Positions 48,215-60,470 of a stretch of DNA of 64,000 nucleotides are shown in pieces. The stretch is taken from assembly GCA_017590115.1 (NCBI GenBank), contig JAGGNK010006113.1, positions 744,001-808,000 of the forward strand, in the 5' to 3' direction. Under the pieces are notes generated by a model. It did not search any database, was not told the origin of the DNA, and was given only the letters and a program-made list of their open reading frames with translations. Made by a program: the position numbers and the translations under genes. How positions within the stretch are numbered: the stretch's first letter is position 1; each line of letters begins with the position of its first letter. Origin of the DNA: Montifringilla adamsi (taxonomy: Eukaryota; Chordata; Aves; Passeriformes; Passeridae).

Positions 48215-48381
48215 TAAGGTTTCCCAGAGAAACTGTAGCTGCCCATCCCTGGAAGTGTCCAAGGCCAGGTTGGACAGGGCTTGGAGCAGCCTGGGATGGT
48301 GGAAGATGTCCCTGCCCATGGCAGGAGGCTGGAACAAGATGGTCTTTAAGGTTCTTTCCAACCCAAACAATTCTGTGATTT
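48215..48381 (+). repeat. CR1 retroposon, 3' fragment
   Basis: The sense end includes 'tttcccagagaaactgtagc', 'gtccaaggccaggttggaca', 'agatgtccctgcccatggca' and 'ttccaacccaaacaattctg'. It is the first of two sense CR1 copies within 800 bp. Confidence 0.88.
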
Positions 48382-48757
48382 TGATGCAGAGATACAACCA
48401 GAGTCACATTTCAGAAAAATTCATATTTGTCTTGTCCAGCAATAACTGGAGTGCAGATGTGGTTTGCTCATGTTGGCATCAAAATCTTCATTTTTTAAAA
48501 ATGTGGAATCTCATTGATATAAAGAAAAAAGTTGAAATATCTTCTAATTTAAGGCTAAGGGATTGCTGTTGAAGGATGTGTGGTAGAAGGATTTTAGATT
48601 CAAGATCAACACATGTCCAGATTTTTTTTTTTTTGTAATTTTATTCTTAACATCTTCTACTAAGTTGTCAGGACTCAAAGGATTCTTCTGGGTCACTCAA
48701 AGTGTTCCTGTGAATGTCTAAGACTTCCTTTTTTACAGGATTTAAACTGTTCTATGG

Positions 48758-49003
48758 CTGTAAACTGAAAGAGAGCAGGTTTAGATCAGATATTAGGAAA
48801 AATCCCTTCCCTGTGAGGGTGGGGAAGCCCTGGCACAGTGTGCCCAGAGAAGCTGTGGCTGCCCCATCCCTGGGAGTGTCCAAGGCCAGGTTGGATGGGA
48901 CTTGGAGCAACCTGGGATAGTGGAAGGTGTCCCTGCCCATGGCAGGGGTTTGAAACAAGATGAACTTTAAGGTTTTTTACAACCAAAATTATTCCATGAT
49001 TCT
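48758..49003 (+). repeat. CR1 retroposon, 3' fragment
   Basis: Its 5' limit is further into the element than that of its neighbour at 48215: 'gcaggtttagatcagatatt', 'gggaagccctggcacagtgt', 'gtccaaggccaggttggatg', 'gaaggtgtccctgcccatgg', then a decayed 'attattccatgattctc' tip. Confidence 0.9.
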
Positions 49004-49149
49004 CTGCTGTACCTACGCTAACAAACATCTGCTTATTTTTAAATCTGCCTTTTGAGCTGGTGATTTTTGGTACAAATGTTCCTGAGTTTCATCTTTCCTT
49101 GTCAGTTCTCCCACGAGGGATAAAAGCTGCCACGGATTTCTCACCGTGC

Positions 49150-49300
49150 TCCTATTCCCACTTCACAGCTGGAGAAACTGAGACATTGTCGATTGTTTCT
49201 CTGTCAGTGGAGCTCCATAGAAATGTAAATGCTTTGCTTAAGACCTGAGAAAGAGTCAGAACCAGTGCCAGGATTAAAATGCTGCTTGTTCTGTACTTCC
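49150..49300 (+). repeat. Possible MIR/CORE-SINE fragment
   Basis: 'cacttcacagctggagaaac', 'tgagacattg', 'tttgcttaagacctgagaaa' and 'gagtcagaaccagtgccagg' parallel the MIR consensus ('ttttacagatgaggaaactgagg...cttgcccaaggtcacac...agagccgggatt') in order and spacing. It is diverged but hits several anchor points. Confidence 0.5.
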
Positions 49301-50172
49301 ATACCAAATTCTCATCAGACTGTGCTGGGATGAGAGATCCAAATACAAGATCTGGCATATTTAGCTTCTAATTTGTCTCCCTGTTTGAATTGTGAGGCAG
49401 GAGGAACGTGCTCCTGTTCAGAAAACACGCTGTCATCCACTCAGCTTGGATGAAGCTCAAGGAAAACACTGATCCTCATTTGTAACTGAAGGCAGATCTT
49501 CCCTACAGGGGATATGCTGGGATATGAAGTTTCACCCATGATATCATGACTTTATCAGGAGATGCCAAACAGCAGCCTCTCTGAGAGCACAGATTGCTCT
49601 GTCAGAGACAGAGAACCTCTGAAAAACCTTCAGGTCTGAACATGAGGCTGCAGGAGTGAGGGCAGGGGGGAAAGACCTGCTCTGTGCTTGTACACATGAA
49701 ACACACCTGAGGGAAAGCCTACAGCTGAATGCCAGTTGTGTCAGACAACGTGGTGGTGAGGGGTTAAAAGATGAGTTTCTGGGTGTTGTGGCCCTGAGAC
49801 AGATGTGCACAAGGGACTCAGTGCTCAGAGCTGAGTGCTGGAAACTTCGATCAGCATGTGCTGGTTTTCTGAACTATGCTTTGTTGCAAAAGGAATCTTT
49901 GCTCATTTTGCCCCTCTTGTGTTCCTTGGCAGACCCTTTTCTCTCCTGGAAGTGGTGAGAGCCCAGGTATCTGTTGCTGTTGAGGAGGAGCAACTTAGAA
50001 TGTCATACAGCTCTGAGAGCTCTTACACACTCTTTGAAAAGGCTGCTAGTTCCTCATGTAGGAAAAGCCTCACTTCATCTGCAAGACCAGTGCTTGAAGG
50101 TAGCAGCTACTCTCTCTTTGCCTAACCAATTTCAGGAACTGGTCACAAATCCAATGAGTCTGAGGAATTATA

Positions 50173-50500
50173 GCATCACAGAATTGTTTAGGTTGGAAAA
50201 GAGCTTTAAGATCATCAATCAAACCATTGATCTGACTGCCAAACTCACCACTACAACATGTCTCCAAGTGCCACATCTAAACATCTTTTAAATCCCTCAG
50301 GGATGATGTGTCCACCACTGTCCTGGGCAGCTGTGCCAAGACCTGACAACTCTTCTGGGAATTTTTTTTTTTTTTTTGATATCCAGCCTAAACCTTCCCT
50401 GGTGCAACTTGAGGCCATTTCCTCTTGTCCATTGCTTGTTACTTGCGAGAAGAGACCAAACCCCACCTCACTGCACCCTCCTGGGAGGATAGAGCACAGC
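50173..50500 (-). repeat. CR1 retroposon, antisense 3' fragment with internal T tract
   Basis: The reverse CR1 end includes 'catcacagaattgtttaggt', 'ggaaaagagctttaagatca', 'gatgtgtccaccactgtcct', then, after a T16 run at 50362-50377, 'atatccagcctaaaccttcc' and 'ggccatttcctcttgtcc'. The T run replaces or expands the short T/A stretch normally found there. Confidence 0.88.
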
Positions 50501-53500
50501 ACTGCTTGTGCTCCTGATCCCTTAATCAGTCATACCAAGCCCTTGAAGTCCCTTGATTGTCCTTTTCATTGCAACTTCATTGCTACCTTGCAGGGAAAAA
50601 AAATCAATAATGGACAATAATCTGAGGGTTGTAGCAGGACAGAAAGTTTTCTCTTCACATCTTGAGCCCAGAGCCCAGGGAGGCAGTGGACTGCCCTAAG
50701 AAGTGGGCCTGGTCTGAACATTGGGCCTTATTTTCCCTTTAGAATGGAATCTTTTTCAGCTGCTCTGTCATCTGTACCAAACAGGTGAACCAAAGTGCCT
50801 TCAGAAAACTTCAATTTAATAGGGATTGAATTAATTTGATGGTTCAGTCTCAGGCAAGAAAGCACCTGCCCAGAATCACTGCAGCTGTAGGGGGTTGCAC
50901 AAAGCAACCCATGTGCTCTCCCCACTGCCCAAAACAGACACAACTATTCCTCCCTTCTGTGGTTTCCAGGGATTTGTGTAATTCTCAACAAAATTCAGGT
51001 GAGAGCAGAAGTGACTCTTTTTCATTTGTATTTTTAGCGTGGGGTGGGGACAGTGGGGAGTGAGACCAGTAAAGAGGCAAAATGAAGGATGTCTTTGTCA
51101 GCAGTGATTCAGCAGAGTTTCATATTTAGTCTTGTTTTGACAGAGTCTATAAAAATCCAGCAAATTGCTGCAAACTTCAGTCCTTCAGCTTGATTTGATT
51201 CCTGGGTGCTGTGAACAGCCTGGACCCAAAGTCACTCTGTAAGCACCAGCCCCTGTATTTGGCATGATCCTTTAAAATAGTCCTTCAAAATGAATTTTCT
51301 GGAGCATTTCAGTTGTCACACAAAGTATTTCTCCCCATCCTCTTTTTCCTTGTTAAATGCATCCAAAAAATGTAAAGTGGGGATGGGAGGGGTAGGCGGA
51401 AGGAAATTGAGAACAAAGCCCATGACTCCTCTGCCTCCCTGATTTCAGCTCATGCTTGTAAATATAAGTCTCAGCACTGGGATGCAAGGACTTTTGGGAT
51501 TAGATCCTTCTATCCTGAGTGTATCTGGAGGAAATAAAAGGAAATCCTGCACCTTTGCACGTTGGTGCTGGTTGCTTAGGAGGGAGTCACCTCCTACTGA
51601 AGTCTGACAGGGCTAAGTCGTGTTCCCTCAGTTGTTTCCCCCTGATGTTCTTTCCAATTTATATCACTGAGAAGGGTTAAGGAAGGTGACTTCAGGTGTT
51701 GCCATTAGAAAGTCAAATTGCAAAAATAAAGCATTAAAAATAAATGCCGCAGCGGAATTGCTGAGCCAGGGAATAAAGAGCTTTAAATGCAAGCAGGGAA
51801 CTGGCTGTGCCTTTCTCCACCAGTCACCTGTCTCCCTATCTGAGGATTAAGGACTCTGTGTCTTTTAGTCCTGAGTCTTCCCATTCAGCTCCAGGTGCTG
51901 ATGAATGTCACAACTTTTTACAGCTTGCCTATTAAGATTTAGAGGAACTTCCTCCCTTTTATTTGGATGGCAGGAGGAAGATTATTGCTTGTTCTGAGTC
52001 ACTTCATAGCAGAGACCCAAGGAGAGTCTCTCATAAAAGAGTAGATTTTAAATATGGGTGGTATATTTAACTTCAGGAATTTGGTGAGTGGATAAATTTG
52101 CTTATGGGGTGGATCCCCAGCTATGGGAAATTGTTATAGATCCACTGACTTCCATGCTGTCAATGAACTGGTCTCTCCTTTTGAATGACTTCCAAACTCC
52201 TCCAAAGAAAAGCATGAACAGCATTTCTGTCATGCACAGCTTTCCTCTCCCCTGGGTGTTTTTGCAGGAGCACAAGGTATTTTACAGCCACACTCAAACA
52301 GATCTTGCCACACTAGATCATCTTTCAATGTTTTTCTGTCCTTGTCCCTCCCTCAAGGTATCATGTTATCCCCTAAATCTCAGGGCGCTGTGGTTCTTTC
52401 CTGTTTACCCTGGACCTTTGCTGGGAGGTGGGAAGCAGCCAGCTGGAATATTTTTTAGGATTCCTTGCTGCTGTGTGTTCCCAGAGCTGAGAAGACCTCA
52501 TGGGATCACCATCATTGCTGCAGGCAGAGGGCAGTCCGAGGGATTTTAGGGCTGGAATCTGTGCAAGAGAGAGAAGGTTTGGAGCAGGCTGAGGGGCAAG
52601 ATGAAAATCTCCAATGTCATCTCCTAACTGGGGACAGTGCCATATCAGTTCTTACAGCTCTGGTGTCCCCAGGGCACCAGGACATCCCCACCAAACCCAT
52701 GCAGTTCTTACACCACGGAGAAAAGTCTAGACTTCAAATCTAGCTCCATCTGAGCTCTCTTTTCTTCTTCTCCACCCTCCACGCCCCCTGAACCTGACAC
52801 TGATTAGTTTTGCAGCACTCTGTGTGGGAACAATGAGGTTTGGGTTAGAGACTATTACATAAATGCCTCTTGCTATTCTTTTTCTCCCAATTCCTATGGA
52901 GTTAGAGCACCTATTGTTGTGTGCCATCAAACAGGCTGCCACAATAGCTTGGGAGGAGCTGTGAGGAACCAGCACTTTTTGTTTCCCAGGTGGGTTTTCT
53001 CTGTTTGGTCGAGTGGGTGGCTGAGCAGATGGCTCAGCCATCTCAGATGGTACTGAAGGCTCTGTGATGCTTGGTGACCTCCAAACGAGGTGAGGCAGAA
53101 CCCCCTCCTCTGAAATCTGGGGTCAGGAGTGCCACTGAAGTGCCACCTGCCTCAGCCACGTTGTTCCTCAGCCACCAAGGTGCTGGCACTCGCTGGCTGT
53201 GTTGCATTAGCACAGGGATAAATTAATCCTCTCCTCCCAAGTGAGGCTGGAGCTGGGAAGTGCTGCCAGACTGCCAGCCCTGTGTTATTTAGTGCCTGGA
53301 AGGCACCAATGCATCGAGCAGTGGTTTTCCTTAGGCTGCTCAAGCCTCTCTGCTGGACTTGTGTGCCAAATGTGGAGTCTCAGGAGCTGCAGGGGGAATT
53401 TTCATTATCCCCTCTCACACTTGCATTCATCAGTGTTGGACATCATTCACAGCTGTATTATTGAAAGTGCTTGGCACCTTCTGATGTTTGTAGCAGCCCT

Positions 53501-54193
53501 GTCCAGTCTGGATGAGCCAGACTACAGAAATTGCTCTGGTTCTGCCCTGTTATTGCCCCCATACGTTGTCTTCTGCATCTTTTGTGTACTAAGTCCATGC
53601 TGTTCATTATTCCATCCATTCCAGACAATGTCCTCCCATGCCCTGTACACTGGGCATTTCTCTGGATGCATCCTGGCATTAAAATCCAGTTGGCACATCC
53701 TACAAGGTACAAACTCAGCTGCCCAAATTCAGTCTGGTTGGATTCAGGCATCTCTTGGGGTATTTTGAGAACTGGTGATGTTTAGCCAGGTCCTCCCTAG
53801 GTTTTGGGGACACCCTTCTTCTCACCAGGCAGCCAGACTCAGCTCCATGTTCCATTTTTTCCTGGCAGGTTTTTCCATCCTCCAGTCTCAAGGCTTGCCT
53901 GGAGGTTTTGGCTTTTCCTGTAACCCCTGTGCCCCTGAGTAACTGTGTCTGCTTCACCTGTGTAGCCTCCAGATGAGATTGTTCAAGTGGTCCTGTGTTT
54001 GTTGATAATTCTGTATCCAAATCTGCCCCAAGGGAGCTCACCAAAAAGTTACCGTCTTCTGCACCTGAATAGAGCATTCATGTTAACATGGAATTTACAG
54101 GATTATCATGATGACAGATTGAGATGTTTTTGGTCTTCTTTTCTGGGATTTTTTTTTTCCTCTCCCCACCACTGATTAACCTTCCTGGATCAC

Positions 54194-54210
54194 TTATATA
54201 TATATATATT
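54194..54210. repeat. Short (TA)n microsatellite
   Basis: About eight TA units in otherwise unique sequence. Confidence 0.8.
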
Positions 54211-55202
54211 TAACAATGTGGCATCCAGCAAAATGCCTAGAGGAATCTAGCTGTTAACCTTTTGTTAGGATGAAAACTGACCTACTTTTAATTTTGGGTT
54301 GGTTTTTTGTTTGGTTTTTATTACTTCTTTTTTTTTTTCCTTTCTTCTTTCTCCTGACCTGCTTTTGCATTTGACATTGCTTTGTACTTCTCTCCATGGT
54401 AGTTACCTTCTGTAGTCACCTGAGGAGTGACAACATCACAGACCTCTACAATCTGAAAAAAAAAAAAAATTAAAGCAGCTGGTTTACACTTTCTTTTTCA
54501 TTTCCACTGAGTTATCGACTTGTTTAAAGAATTGTGAGGGCTAAGTGAGCTGTGATTTTCCTTACAAGGACCAGCCTTGCATGTGCTTTGTTGTTTTGTT
54601 CTGTTTTAGCCATTTTACCACGATGTGTAAGGTTTTATTACTCTATTCATCATTCAAACAGCCAGGACTTTTTGTAAAGCTCAGTTGTTTGTAACTGGCA
54701 ATCTGCAATAGGGCTTGTTCCTAAACAGGGATTAGGTGTTCCTGTTAGCAACTCAGGGGGATTCTGCAGGTCATTAGGAGTTTTTGTCACCCAGAGCAAG
54801 GTATTTTTCCCACAGCTGGAGGTTTCCAGGGTGTAGATGTCTCTGCTTGACTTTAAGGTCTTAAAATAATCTATGAAAACACACTTTTAGAACACAGTTC
54901 ATCCACTATGATTTTAGACATATGTTCTATCATGAGCTGGCCCATGAACATCTTTCTCTTAATGTACTGTATTGATTCTCCTGTTGTTTATCTCAAAATC
55001 TCAAACATACATCCATAATCAGTGATACCTGTAGGCTGCTTCTTCACCAGACTGTTTGGACAAAATATTTATTTTCTTTTTCTTTGAGTAGCAGTGATGC
55101 ATCCCAGATTCTGTCACCCCAATGTCTTACAGCACTTCCTCCTTTTTTGTCTAAGTTAAGATTTTTGTCACCTGATTTTTTTAAAATTTGAACTTACATC
55201 TA

Positions 55203-55363
55203 CAGAATCATAAAAATTAGAGAATAATAGAAAAGTTTGGGTTGGAAGGAACCTTAAAGAACATTTAATTTCAAGCCCCCTGCCCCCCAGAAGAATGCCA
55301 CCCACTGGACCAGGTTTCTTAGAGCCCTCTTCAACCTGAGCTTGAACAGTTCCAGGGATGGGG
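55203..55363 (-). repeat. CR1 retroposon, antisense half of an inverted pair
   Basis: The sequence contains 'aagtttgggttggaaggaac', a C-rich 'ccctgccccccagaagaatg', 'gcccctt'-like decay, and 'cttgaacagttccagggatg'. It directly abuts a CR1 piece in the opposite orientation. Confidence 0.75.
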
Positions 55364-55510
55364 CACCCCTGGAAGTATTCAAGGAAATAACAAGTATTTG
55401 TTTTTCAGATACCATTCTTCACCTACTTATTTTGTGCTTTCTCTATAGTGTATGGCAGAACCAGATGGTTTCTAGGGTGACTTCTAACCCAAACCTTTCT
55501 ATGATTCAGT
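55364..55510 (+). repeat. CR1 retroposon, sense half of an inverted pair
   Basis: 'acccctggaagtattcaagg' and 'agaaccagatggtttctagg', then 'ttctaacccaaacctttcta' and 'tgattc', are the sense 3' end. They are interrupted by about 60 bases of unrelated AT-rich sequence (about 55385-55450). Its end is largely complementary to the start of the antisense half. Confidence 0.65.
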
Positions 55511-55989
55511 TCTCTTGATAATCACAGACTGATGATCCCATGAATAAATGCATTTATAAGCCATCAGTCTGGATAATGAAATTGGAGAAAAACAATGTCC
55601 TGATTTTGATGTGTACTTTTAATTGAACAGATGAAAAGCCTTCACTTTAAGCAAGCCTGGGTTATCTAAGTAATATTCTGGCACATTGCCCTTTTTCACC
55701 AACGTGACTGTACATTCCAGCAACAATATGAGAAATCGATTCCAGTGGAAGAAAATCCCAGTAATTGAATTACATGTTAATTGCAAATCAGAAGAAAAAA
55801 ATTGGTTTTACTATTTCATAAAACTGAGTGAAAATTGAGTAAGAGAATGGTTGGCCCATGTCAAGATGAAATTTTTCTTTTGGTCTTGGAGAATGATTCA
55901 AGGCCCTCTTTGATATGACCTTGCAAACCAGTGACAGTATCTTGACCCAGACCAACATTTCTGGTGCTGGCAAAACATTATTTTGGCTC

Positions 55990-56245
55990 TAGAGGTGAAG
56001 CCATACAAGAAGAGGCTGAGGACACTTGTTCTGTTCAGCCTGGAGGAGACTGAGGGGAGACTTCAAGGCAGTGACAATTTCTTTGTGAGGGGAAGAGGAG
56101 GGACAGGCACTGATCTCCGCTCTGGTGACAGTGACAGGACCCGAGGGAATGGCCTGAAGTTGGGTCAGGGAGGTTTAGGTTGTTGGATATTAGCAAAAGA
56201 TTCCTCCCCCAGAGAGTGGCTGGGCACTGGAACAGAATGCTGTGA
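55990..56245 (+). repeat. CR1 retroposon, sense fragment lacking the 3' end
   Basis: 'agaagaggctgaggacactt', 'tgttcagcctggaggagact', 'acccgagggaatggcctgaa', 'ggatattagcaaaagattcc' and 'ggctgggcactggaacagaa' follow CR1 order, then the match stops. Losing the 3' end is unusual for CR1 and implies later deletion or rearrangement. Confidence 0.8.
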
Positions 56246-56363
56246 AGTTTTCTTGCTATGTAAAAGTCTCCTTGCTGGAGCACTGAGTAAACTAGGAATT
56301 ACCATTGGGCAAACTCAGACTGAGACCCTAAAAATTTTCCTTGGATGGTCATGGATAGACTGA

Positions 56364-56677
56364 TGTTGGGGTCGGTCTCTTCTCCAAAGGAACAAATGAA
56401 CAAGAGGAGATGGCCTCAAGATGTGCCGGGGGAGGTTTAGATCAGGAAATAAAACTCTTCACAGAGGGGTTGACAAGAACTGGAACAGGGAAGAGGTTGT
56501 GTCACCTTTCCTGGAGCTAAAAAAAAATAAAAGTTAATTTAATTAAAGTTAAAAAATGTGTTGATGTGGCACTTGGGGACATGGATTTAGTGGTGGACTT
56601 GGAAGTCTGGGTTAATGGTTGGACTCAATGGTCTTAAAGGTTTTTTTTTATCCTAAATGATTCTATAGTTTTATGAA
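56364..56677 (+). repeat. CR1 retroposon, second sense copy with AT-rich insertion
   Basis: It restarts at a consensus point already present in the preceding copy ('ggggtcggtctcttctccaa'), so it is a separate insertion. It continues through 'gagatggcctcaagatgtgc', 'gatgtggcacttggggacat', 'atggttggactcaatggtct' and 'tcctaaatgattctatag'. An A/T-rich stretch at about 56519-56557 interrupts the consensus. Confidence 0.87.
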
Positions 56678-57699
56678 ATACAAGTGTTGTGGCAAGAAGG
56701 GAGCTGTCTCAAGGAGGTATGAAAAGCATTCCTTGCGTAAAATTTATCTCCTTCTGTGTTTGATCTGGATTGTAGCCTATTGTGGTTTGATTTAGGCATT
56801 TCTGGATGGCAGGAGGATCACAGCAATCAAGAACACAAAGTACCTTCCCTGGGAGATGAACAGTCCAATTTCAGTATAGCAAGGGAGCAGGGAAATTTTA
56901 TCCCAGGAGCATTAATGGAGAATTTGTCAGAAAAAAAGATGAAAAGTCCAATAGTCAAGTGAAATGCAGCTGAACTCTCCTGAATTTTAACTTTTTCTTG
57001 CTAACACACTTCACATTATGGGATTATTATGGGATTACAATGTCTCTGTGTTAAAGGGGAGAGGAAATCCTCAGTGTTTTTTGCACTCATCTAACTCCCC
57101 TTTCTACTGGAAATAAAGGAGAAGATAGGGAAAGGGAGTGAGGGCAAAGAAAAGGAAAAGAAGAAAATTAAGATTGGAATGAAGCCTTGAAATTGGCAGC
57201 TGTCAGCAGCCCTCAGGACAAGTGATAAAATGCTGCATTAAAGTAGCTGCAGTGTGAAATGCCATTGACAGAATAACGAGGATGGGAAATCACTTTATAA
57301 ATGTGCTTACCAGGATAAACAGATGTGACTGAGGGCAACTCCACTCTGTCACTAAACACTTGAAAGGGCAAAATTTATGGCAATCTATTTTCTGTTTAGA
57401 AAAAAACAACAACAACCCACAATGAAGAGATACAAACCTAAACTCAGAGAGGCTTCAGACAGAGGTAAGGGTTCAGTGCCAGTGTAAAGGTGGGAATCAG
57501 GGCAGGAACACTCTCCAAAATGGTAATAAACCATTTTGAGAGCCCAATAAATCAAAATGTGGCAGGGTGGGTGTGATGATGCTGAGGGGTAGGGGAGGTG
57601 GGGGCTGGTTCCTGACATTTCACACTTTGCAAAGGCAGGAGCCACTCTGCAGGGATGGCTTGGGGTCTTTCATGGGCAAAATACACAAAGGGATGTTAG

Positions 57700-57883
57700 T
57701 TCAGCTTTCTGCTGAGCTGAGGCTGGCTGGACATGATGGTGGCCCAAATTTAAAGGATCAAGGAGCTTTTGGATAACGTTGTCAGGCACATGGTGTAACT
57801 CCTGGAGCTGTCCTGTGCAGAGCCAGGAGTTGGATTCATGGTCCTCATTGGTCCCTTCCAACTCAGGATGTTCTATGATTCTA
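57700..57883 (+). repeat. CR1 retroposon, 3' fragment of another subfamily
   Basis: 'acatggtgtaactcctggag', 'ctgtcctgtgcagagccagg', 'agttggattcatggtcctca', 'ttggtcccttccaactcagg' and 'ttctatgattctatg' give a well-preserved sense terminus. The distal end retains the characteristic tandem 'attctatg' unit. Confidence 0.87.
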
Positions 57884-58189
57884 TGTTTTTTGGGTTTGGT
57901 TATGGTAACTGAAACTTTATTCCATTTCTGTTCTAAATTGCTTCCTCATATTACCAACTAAAGAAATGCTGCAGTTGTGATTGGTAAGGACTGGAAAGAG
58001 AAGAAAACCCATGAATTTATTCCAAAGAGTCCAAACAGTGTGAACTTGTCACTAGCCAAAACCCCCAAAAATGGCTGTTTCATCTTGCTTTTAGAAGTGT
58101 TTGAACTACTTCAGTGGCTTTTCAGCATTGGTTCATTAAGGGCTGATGAAAGTATTTTGATATTACTATTAAAAAAAATTCAAATATAT

Positions 58190-58431
58190 ATGTGGCCTCA
58201 AGTTGCACCAGAGGAAGTTCAGGTTGGATATTAGGAAAAAATTCTTCAGTGAAAGAGTGATCAGACATTGAAACAAGCTTTCTAGGGAAGTGATGGAGTC
58301 ACCATCCCTGGAAATGTTGAAAAAATGAGCAGACATGGCATTTCATGATATGGTTTTGGGGACATGGTCAAAGATTGACCTTGATGGTCTTTGCTTTTTT
58401 CCAGCCTTAAAGATTCTATGATTCTGTATCA
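58190..58431 (+). repeat. CR1 retroposon, 3' fragment
   Basis: 'ggcctcaagttgcaccagag', 'aggttggatattaggaaaaa', 'agggaagtgatggagtcacc', 'atccctggaaatgttgaaaa', 'gaccttgatggtctttgctt' and 'agattctatgattctg' are in consensus order, in the same subfamily group as the copy at 24242. Confidence 0.9.
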
Positions 58432-59689
58432 TACTTTATGACAAATCATAATGTGAGGTATGACAGGTGTAGTCTGAAGTCCTCTGTGCTGGACAATTAT
58501 TTCTTTTGCCAAACTGAAATTCCTTGAATGGAAAAAACAATGAATTACCTGCAGTGTTAACAGTAAGCAGCAGCCTTTTCAAGGTATGTTCAGTCTGAAA
58601 GCAGCTCCCCTGTTCCTCCAGTTCTCACCCCACCCCCCTAGATCCATCCAGCTTTTCCAGGGCTTCATCCTTTGAGCCAGAGACACCAGTGTGTGGCTGG
58701 GAATGAGCTGAGCCATCCCCCCTTCAAGGCTAGACTCTCACCTGCCTCATTTGCAAATTAAAACAAAATTAAAATAGTCCATTGAAAGCTAATCTGAACT
58801 CAGGGAGCACAAGCTGAGCATGATTGAATATAAATGCCTAAAACTTCTAATAAACTGGAGAGCTGAATCCAAATTCCCCTAAATTAGCATTTCCTTGGGG
58901 AAGGGGCAATGCAGGTGGGAAGGAAGGCAGGATAACTCACTTCTCTGCTAAGTGACTGGTGGGTTTATAAGAGCAGGAGTATCTGCTCTGTCACTGTAGA
59001 TGTGCCTGATGGTTTCTAAATGCAGCCCCTGGGACAGGGGCTGGCTCTGGTTTGTTGTCACACACAGCTGATAGATGGCACACTGTTGTCAGGATTCCCT
59101 GCTGCGGATGCCGTTGTTCCTTGCTGTTATCTGATTGTTATCTGCTGCTATTTAATGGCAGAAAGTGTCTTTGTGGCTATTGATAAGTTGCTTAAAGCTT
59201 ATTGAGCTTCACCTTTTGGGTTTTTTTTGCGGACAAGGATGTTTAACAGAGCAGAGATTTGCTGAATTTGTCTTAGCTTGGAAAGGCTGAGGGAGAGGTG
59301 CATGATTTAATCAGTTTAGTGACTGGAGCTGATGGGGAGTTTGTGGCTGCATTCCGAGGCATTCCCTCTCTCTTTCTGATTTCCAGGGTTTGTATTGATT
59401 GCATTGAGTATTAGACAAGGGGAGTCAAGAGCAATCTTTAAACATCATCAAATCCTTTCCTCAGCTCTAAGACAGGATCAACAACCCGAATCATTAACTT
59501 CTTATATAGATGTCTCCTGCTGCAGTTTCAGTCCATGAATTTCTGTCATATGGAGGGGGAATATGGAGAACAGGTTATCCCCTTCCTATTTGCAACAGTT
59601 TCACTTGTCAGAAAAGCATTATCACATCTGTTGTGTCCCCCTTCCACCCCTCCAACCCCACACATCCTTCTTTTTCTACATTGAAAACC

Positions 59690-60160
59690 ACACTAATTCC
59701 TATTTTTCCTATCAGACTATGTTTCTAACACTTTTGATCATTCCCATGGCTTTTCTCAGAGCTGTCTCCAGGTGGTTCCCCTAAGATTTGTTGCTCAAAA
59801 TTGGACAAAATATTTTATCTCACAAGTGCTAGCTTTGTCCCCAGCAACCCTCAGAACCTTTGCTTGTTTGTTTATTTCCTTTTTGAGGACTTCTGCCCAG
59901 GAAATTCCCTACTATTCTTTATGTCTCACTGTAGAACTTTGTATTTTTATTATTTGGCTTCACCTTTTTTCCATACTGTGTTTCACCATTTTAACAAGAT
60001 CCCTTTGAATTCTAATTATATCTTCTGACATGCTCAAAATATTTCTGAGCTTCACTGCACCTTCTTATTTATGAACTGTCCTTTCTATGCCATCACCTAA
60101 AGCAGTCCTGAAAAAAATTGGTTAGTCCTGGATCCAGGTAGACCACACAAAGTCAGGGTA
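59690..60160 (-). repeat. Ancient CR1/L3-like retroposon fragment, antisense
   Basis: Reverse-oriented landmarks of an old amniote CR1 include 'cacttttgatcattcccatg', 'ttgctcaaaattggacaaaa', 'tctcacaagtgctagctttg', 'agatccctttgaattctaat' and 'gttagtcctggatccaggta'. They run in consensus order over nearly 0.5 kb. It is far more diverged than the avian-type copies, so it probably predates them. Confidence 0.6.
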
Positions 60161-60369
60161 TGATAAAATCCCCTCCCTCACCTGCTGCTCACTCTGGTTT
60201 TGATGATGAAGCTCAGGACATGGGTGGCTTTCTGGGCTTTGAGTGCAAATGGCCAAAATGGCCAAAGGAAATAAACAAATAAGCTCGTGTCAATTTTTCA
60301 TCCACCAGCTATTCTCACATCATTTTCAGCAGCAAGGCTGCTCCCATTCCATCTCCCATTCTGTTCAGA

Positions 60370-60470
60370 TTCTGGGGATTGTCCCAGGCAGGGAGCAGAG
60401 CCTTGTATTTGTCTTTGTTGAACTTTGTGATGGTGAAATCCTTTCTGTGCATCCTTCCTGTCCATTACCA
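60370..60470 (-). repeat. CR1 retroposon, antisense internal fragment
   Basis: 'cagggagcagagccttgtat', 'ttgtctttgttgaactttgt', 'gatggtgaaatcctttctgt' and 'gcatccttcctgtcc' match the reverse of a CR1 ORF2 segment ('gaccttgcacttggccttgttgaacttcatgagg' in consensus). It may continue the older element to its left. Confidence 0.6.

Noticed and set aside
53241..53768. 175-codon + strand ORF
   Set aside because: No recognisable protein family was seen. The composition is Cys/Ser/Leu-rich as expected from pyrimidine-rich DNA, with overlapping ORFs on the other strand.
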